Positions 13,869-17,045 of a DNA stretch of 17,045 bases are shown one piece after another (the first letter of the stretch is position 1; each line of letters opens with the position of its first letter). Source of the DNA: Gammaproteobacteria bacterium. Its GTDB lineage: Bacteria > Aquificota > Aquificia > Aquificales > QOAS01. The stretch covers positions 1 through 17,045 of the forward strand of contig QOAS01000177.1 of assembly GCA_003972855.1 (NCBI GenBank). Direction: 5' to 3'. A program made the position numbers and the translations under genes. The notes beneath the pieces are model-generated. The model was not told where the DNA came from. It did not search any database and saw nothing but the letters and a program-made list of their open reading frames with translations.

Positions 13869-14630
13869 TTAGAAAAGAAGGGCGCTTAGGAAGTAGTCCG
13901 TTATTAAAACGAGCATAGATGCGGTTACAACCGAGGCGGTAGTAGCCTTTCCAACTCCTTCCGTTCCGCCTTTGGTGGAAAACCCAAAGTGGCAACTGAC
14001 CACCGCTATTAAAAACCCGAAAACCGCGGATTTTATAAGTCCACCGGTAAAGTCGCTTAGTTCCACAATATCCCTAATTTTTTGCCAAAAGAGGTAGTCG
14101 TTTACCCCAAATAGCTTTACCGCTACAAACCACCCACCAAAAATCCCTATTATGTCCGCAACGATGGTAAGGAGGGGCAAAGAGAGAACGGAAGCAAACA
14201 GGCGGGGGGTTACCAAATAGCCTATGGGATTAACCGCCAAAACCCTTAGGGCGTCTATCTGTTCGGTAATCTTCATCGTTCCTATTTGGGCGGTCATTGC
14301 GGAACCCACCCTCGCAACCACCATTAGGGCGGTCAAAACCGGTCCAAGCTCCCTTGCCATGGAAATTGCTACAACCGCCCCCAAAAGGTGTTCCGCATTA
14401 AAACGGTGAAAGGTGGAGTAGGTTTCAACGACTATAACTCCACCCGAAAAGAAGGAGGTAACCGCAACGACGGGCAAAGTTTCCGCACCTATATAGGCAA
14501 TCTGTTTAATAAAGTGTTCAAACTTCGGAGGTTTTTTAAAGAGAAACCAAACCGCCCAAAGGGACATAAGGGTTGCTTCACCTATGGAGTTTAAAACGGA
14601 AAGGAGCTTACTCCAAAAGGGAAAAGGCAT
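13869..14630 (-). CDS. mlaE: MlaE-family lipid ABC transporter permease, 253 aa
   Basis: Inner-membrane permease of the Mla/Mce-type phospholipid transporter that moves lipids between inner and outer membranes. About five membrane helices are visible. Family marks are ETLPVVAVTSFFSGGVIVVE, the membrane-domain signature ARELGPVLTALMVVARVGSAMTAQIGTMK (in the middle), EQIDALRVLAVNPIGYLVTPR, and FSTKGGTEGVGKATTASVV near the end. Length is normal (about 250-260). The ATPase (MlaF) and substrate-binding (MlaD) genes are not in the window, which is unusual since they are often adjacent. It starts 23 bp after the truncated leuS gene and ends 13 bp before pdxJ. Confidence 0.94.
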   Translation of the reverse strand: MPFPFWSKLLSVLNSIGEATLMSLWAVWFLFKKPPKFEHFIKQIAYIGAETLPVVAVTSFFSGGVIVVETYSTFHRFNAEHLLGAVVAISMARELGPVLTALMVVARVGSAMTAQIGTMKITEQIDALRVLAVNPIGYLVTPRLFASVLSLPLLTIVADIIGIFGGWFVAVKLFGVNDYLFWQKIRDIVELSDFTGGLIKSAVFGFLIAVVSCHFGFSTKGGTEGVGKATTASVVTASMLVLITDYFLSALLF

Positions 14631-14653
14631 AATTTGCTATTTTCTCAAAAGGT

Positions 14654-15751
14654 TTACTCCTTAGGTTTCACAACCTCCTTTATGGGGAGACCGTATTTGA
14701 CCGCAAACTCGTAGTCCCTCTCGTCGTGGGCGGGAACAGCCATAATTGCACCCGTTCCGTATTCCGCCAAAACGTAGTTGGCAGTCCAAACGGGTATAAG
14801 CTCACCCGTTAGGGGGTGAATCGCATACCTACCCGTAAAGACACCTTCTTTCTCTTTTACCCTTCTGCGTTCCTCTACGGGAAGGCTTTTCACCTTTTGG
14901 AGGAAACTTTTTACCGCCTCCTCTTGGGGTGTTCCCTTTGCAAGCTTTTCCGTTAGGGGGTGTTCGGGTGCCAAAACCAAAAAGGTGACTCCAAAGAGGG
15001 TATCGGGGCGGGTTGTAAAGACGACTATCTCCTCGTCCATTCCGTCTACCTTAAAGATTACTTCCGCCCCTTCGCTCTTTCCTATCCAATTCTTTTGCTG
15101 GGCTAAAACCCTTTCAGGCCATTTGCCTTTTAGTTTTTCCAAGTCCTTGAGAAGCTCATCCGCGTAAGCGGTTATTTTGAGATACCACGAAGGTATTTCC
15201 TTTTGAACTATTTGGGTGTCGCACCTCCAACAGCGCCCCTCTATAACTTGCTCGTTAGCCAAAACCGTTTCGCACGAGGGACACCAGTTTACCACCGCAC
15301 TCTTTCGGTAGGCGATACCCTTTTCAAGCATTTTTAGGAATATCCATTGGTTCCACTTGTAGTATTCGGGTTCGCAGGTGGCAATTTCCCTATCCCAATC
15401 GTAGGAGAGACCGAGCATTTTCAGTTGCCTTCTCATGTTGGAGATGTTTTTTTCCGTCCACTCGGCGGGGTGAATCTTATGTTTTATCGCGGCGTTCTCC
15501 GCGGGGAGTCCGAAGGCGTCCCAACCCATGGGGTGCAAAACATTAAACCCCCTCATTTTAAGGTAACGGGCTATGGCGTCCCCTATGGTGTAGTTCCTCA
15601 CGTGTCCCATATGGATGTTTCCCGAAGGGTAGGGAAACATTTCAAGGACATACCTTTTATTGGGTTTTCCCTCTTTTGCCCTAAAGGTTTTTTCCTCTTC
15701 CCACCTGCGTTGCCATTTGGTTTCTATCTCACGGGGATTGTAGCGTTCCAT
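14654..15751 (-). CDS. leuS: Leucyl-tRNA synthetase, N-terminal part only (ends in CP1 editing domain), 365 aa
   Basis: Class I aminoacyl-tRNA synthetase fragment. Present: the first half of the Rossmann catalytic domain with HMGH (47-50), the zinc knuckle Cys157/160/174/177, and most of the CP1 editing domain with TTRPDT (246-251) and VPAHDERD (339-346), holding the equivalents of editing residues T252 and D345 of E. coli. The reading frame then ends with PIKEVVKPKE and a TAA stop. Missing: the end of CP1, the second catalytic half with KMSKS, and the anticodon-binding region; a full enzyme has about 800-860 residues. mlaE starts 23 bp later, so a simple frameshift does not explain the loss. 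Aquifex LeuRS is split too, but near residue 634. The start MERYNPREIETKWQRRW is canonical. The gene lies 14 bp after rdgB. Confidence 0.93.
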   Translation of the reverse strand: MERYNPREIETKWQRRWEEEKTFRAKEGKPNKRYVLEMFPYPSGNIHMGHVRNYTIGDAIARYLKMRGFNVLHPMGWDAFGLPAENAAIKHKIHPAEWTEKNISNMRRQLKMLGLSYDWDREIATCEPEYYKWNQWIFLKMLEKGIAYRKSAVVNWCPSCETVLANEQVIEGRCWRCDTQIVQKEIPSWYLKITAYADELLKDLEKLKGKWPERVLAQQKNWIGKSEGAEVIFKVDGMDEEIVVFTTRPDTLFGVTFLVLAPEHPLTEKLAKGTPQEEAVKSFLQKVKSLPVEERRRVKEKEGVFTGRYAIHPLTGELIPVWTANYVLAEYGTGAIMAVPAHDERDYEFAVKYGLPIKEVVKPKE

Positions 15752-15765
15752 TTTAAAAATTCAAA

Positions 15766-16380
15766 TTATCCCAAAAGGGTTTTAAGCAGTTGGACAAGCT
15801 TTTTTAAAGCCCTTCCCCTATGGGATATTTTCTGTTTTTGGAAAAGCTCCATTTGGGCAAAGGTTACATTAAAACCTTCGGGAACAAATATTGGGTCGTA
15901 TCCAAAACCTTTATCTCCCCTCGGCGTGTCGGTAATGTAGCCTTTTACCACACCTTCGGTGAAAATTCCCTTACCATCTCCCAAATAGAGAACTATGCAG
16001 GCTACAAACCTCGCATTGCGGTTTTCCTTATCCTTTAGCACCCTTAGGAGTTTCCTAATGTTGGCGGTATCCTCCGAGGGGGTAGGTTCTTCCCTTCCGA
16101 AAACCTCCAAGGAGTAAAACCGTGCGGAATATATACCCGGATAGGGGGCTATGGCGTCCGCTATAAGACCGCTGTCGTCCGCCAATGTGGGTAAACCAAA
16201 CTCCTCGTGGTAGGCTTTCGCCTTTAGGTAGGCGTTTTCCAAAAAGGTTGTTCCCGTTTCCTCAACCTCCAACCTACGGGGTGGCAAAACTACCTCTATC
16301 CCCAAAGGTTTTAGAAACTCCTCTATCTCCTTAGCCTTTTTGGGGTTGGAAGAGGCTATTAAAACCTTTTTGAGTTCCAT
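15766..16380 (-). CDS. rdgB: RdgB/HAM1 family dITP/XTP pyrophosphatase, 204 aa
   Basis: House-cleaning enzyme that hydrolyses dITP, ITP and XTP to monophosphates, keeping deaminated purines out of nucleic acids; cytoplasmic homodimer. Family marks: IASSNPKKAKEI (8-19) substrate loop, EETGTTFLENAYLKAKA (40-56), LADDSGL (66-72) with the metal-binding acidic residues, PGIYSARF (81-88), GDKGFGYDPIFVPEG and the tail KISHRGRALKKL. Length is normal. ATG at 16380 gives the standard start MELKKVLIASSN. It is the first gene of the minus-strand cluster; the long non-coding region upstream (16381 on) should hold its promoter. Confidence 0.96.
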   Translation of the reverse strand: MELKKVLIASSNPKKAKEIEEFLKPLGIEVVLPPRRLEVEETGTTFLENAYLKAKAYHEEFGLPTLADDSGLIADAIAPYPGIYSARFYSLEVFGREEPTPSEDTANIRKLLRVLKDKENRNARFVACIVLYLGDGKGIFTEGVVKGYITDTPRGDKGFGYDPIFVPEGFNVTFAQMELFQKQKISHRGRALKKLVQLLKTLLG

Positions 16381-16433
16381 TTAGTTAAAGTTTACCCTTG
16401 AGGGTGTTATCAAATTCTATTTGACCTCCAAAC

Positions 16434-16877
16434 TTGACAAAAACCTATTTTAATGTCAATCTTTTAATGTCAAGTGGAAAATTTATTATCTCAAACACAA
16501 AAAGTGTAAAGTTGTCAAAGATAACCGAGAAAGGTTAATTTTTAGATGTTAACTTCCTTGTTATTTGGTTTCTACAAATTCAACTTGACATTAATAAAAA
16601 TGAATAACGGTTTTGTTTTGGAAATTCTTAGTAAATTCTCCAAAATTTATCGTTTAAACTACCTATTTTGGGTTTATATCTCAAATCTCCGTAGGTTTTA
16701 GGTTTGTTTTCGTGATAATCTTTGCTTCTTGACATTAAATTAATATCAAGTTTCTTGGTTTTAATTTTGTTAATGTCAATCTACAAAAGGTTTTAGAGCT
16801 TGACTTTAACCTCTTTTTGTGGTATATAGTCAAATTAAAAATAGGGATTGGCTCCTTGGCAACCAAATAATGTCAAG
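16434..16877. repeat. Cluster of CTTGACATTAA-like motifs in both orientations within a long AT-rich intergenic region
   Basis: Between rdgB and the amidotransferase start (16381-17020, 640 bp) I see no gene on either strand. The region holds about ten copies of a motif with consensus CTTGACATTAA. Forward: 16434 (TTGACAA), 16584, 16728, and 16799 (CTTGACTTTAA). Reverse: 16452 (AATGTCAA), 16466 (AATGTCAAG), 16512 (TTGTCAA), 16742 (AATATCAAG), 16772 and 16869. The copies at 16728 and 16742 face each other as a 23-bp near-perfect inverted repeat. Spacing is irregular, so this is not a tandem or CRISPR array. A set of binding sites is the likeliest reading. Confidence 0.6.
16800..16828 (+). promoter_or_regulatory. 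Sigma70-type promoter facing the amidotransferase gene
   Basis: TTGACT at 16800-16805 and TATATA at 16823-16828 are separated by exactly 17 bp, close to consensus. Transcription from here would start near 16835 and give a leader of about 185 bases. The -35 box is itself one of the CTTGACATTAA-like motifs, so a protein bound there could block the promoter. Confidence 0.45.
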
Positions 16878-16883
16878 TTTCTC

Positions 16884-16937
16884 CAAACCCGCATGGGAGT
16901 AGAGCAATCGTTCCTTTCCTATAGCGGTGCGGGTTTG
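16884..16937 (+). promoter_or_regulatory. Stem-loop in the presumed amidotransferase leader
   Basis: CAAACCCGCA at 16884-16893 and TGCGGGTTTG at 16928-16937 form a perfect 10-bp inverted repeat around a 34-base loop with possible inner pairing. No T-run follows, so it is not a simple terminator. It does not fit a tRNA or a riboswitch class that I recognise. It lies downstream of the 16800 promoter and upstream of the -10 box at 16986. Confidence 0.4.
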
Positions 16938-16985
16938 AACAATATATATAACTATTTGTGGGGTTTTTGAATTCTCAAATTAAGG

Positions 16986-16991
16986 TATAAT
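16986..16991 (+). promoter_or_regulatory. Second candidate -10 box before the amidotransferase gene
   Basis: A perfect TATAAT lies 30 bp before the start codon, preceded by AT-rich DNA. TTGAAT lies only 13 bp upstream of it, too close for a standard -35, so the promoter is uncertain. Confidence 0.35.
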
Positions 16992-17020
16992 GCGGACTTG
17001 AAGGCAAAGGGTGGAAGTTA

Positions 17021-17045
17021 ATGCCCGCTAAATGCGGGATTGCGA
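17021..17045 (+). CDS. Start of a class II glutamine amidotransferase, probably PurF (partial)
   Basis: Only eight codons are visible, reading MPAKCGIA. A Cys-Gly-Ile near the extreme N-terminus is the hallmark of Ntn-type glutamine amidotransferases, where Cys becomes the N-terminal nucleophile. The four residues before it would be a cleaved propeptide, which is usual for amidophosphoribosyltransferase (PurF, first step of purine synthesis) and glutamate synthase, but not for GlmS or AsnB, which begin Met-Cys. A purine-rich ribosome-binding site (AAGGGTGGAAG) precedes the ATG by a few bases. The gene runs off the window, so the exact enzyme is inferred. Confidence 0.5.

Noticed and set aside
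14631..14653. Frameshift or sequencing error ending leuS early
   Set aside because: No LeuRS sequence continues in any frame after the stop; mlaE begins within 23 bp.
15347..15940. A long plus-strand reading frame over leuS and rdgB
   Set aside because: It lies antisense to the two strongly conserved genes and has no recognisable family features.
16585..16745. Further promoters from other TTGACA copies
   Set aside because: None of the copies at 16584 or 16728 has a -10-like box at 16-18 bp; only the 16800 copy does.
16434..16877. CRISPR array or tandem repeat
   Set aside because: The motif is only 8-11 bp, occurs in both orientations, and the spacing is irregular.
16884..16940. tRNA gene
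   Set aside because: GGGTTTGAAC looks like a T-arm, but no acceptor stem, D-arm or anticodon stem can be drawn on either strand.

Overview
This window looks like the chromosome of a thermophilic bacterium of the Aquificota (Aquifex/Hydrogenobacter/Thermocrinis-like). The evidence is a short MutL of Aquifex type, a leucyl-tRNA synthetase (LeuRS) gene that encodes only part of the enzyme (Aquifex aeolicus is known to split LeuRS), Lys/Glu-rich proteins, dense packing of unrelated housekeeping genes, and moderate GC (about 40-44% in core genes). The lineage is inferred; there is no rRNA or other decisive marker here.

Layout. Positions 1-733 (minus strand) are a very AT-rich patch. It holds a class III nucleotide-cyclase-like gene followed by the start of a small membrane-protein gene. 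The pair resembles a Pycsar antiphage system (cyclase plus membrane effector). Next to it, 768-5471 (minus) is gltB, the large subunit of glutamate synthase. Divergent from gltB, 5552-7202 (plus) is an AT-rich restriction-modification operon: a beta-class DNA methyltransferase overlapping a TaqI-like endonuclease. Two defence modules therefore flank gltB.

The middle is compact housekeeping. mutL (minus) and yggS (plus) diverge. A secreted thermonuclease (minus) diverges from a UPF0173 metallo-hydrolase (plus). An HU gene with its own terminator follows, then fabZ and an unrecognised 100-residue protein. Several convergent pairs touch or overlap at their stop codons.

The right part, 16380 down to 11725, is one tightly spaced minus-strand cluster: rdgB, leuS (N-terminal part only), mlaE, pdxJ, two small membrane-protein genes of 70 and 35 codons, and pabB. 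The leuS gene stops inside the CP1 editing domain and mlaE begins 23 bp later, so the rest of the synthetase must be encoded elsewhere if the enzyme works.

Positions 16381-17020 are non-coding and AT-rich, with about ten copies of a CTTGACATTAA-like motif in both orientations. A good sigma70-type promoter and a 10-bp stem-loop follow, and then the first codons of a class II glutamine amidotransferase, probably purF.

The most notable points are the Pycsar-like pair, the unusual LeuRS truncation, a TaqI-like nuclease paired with a non-TaqI class of methyltransferase together with near-absence of TCGA in the window, and the motif cluster upstream of the amidotransferase. All counts and comparisons were made by eye and from memory of the families.
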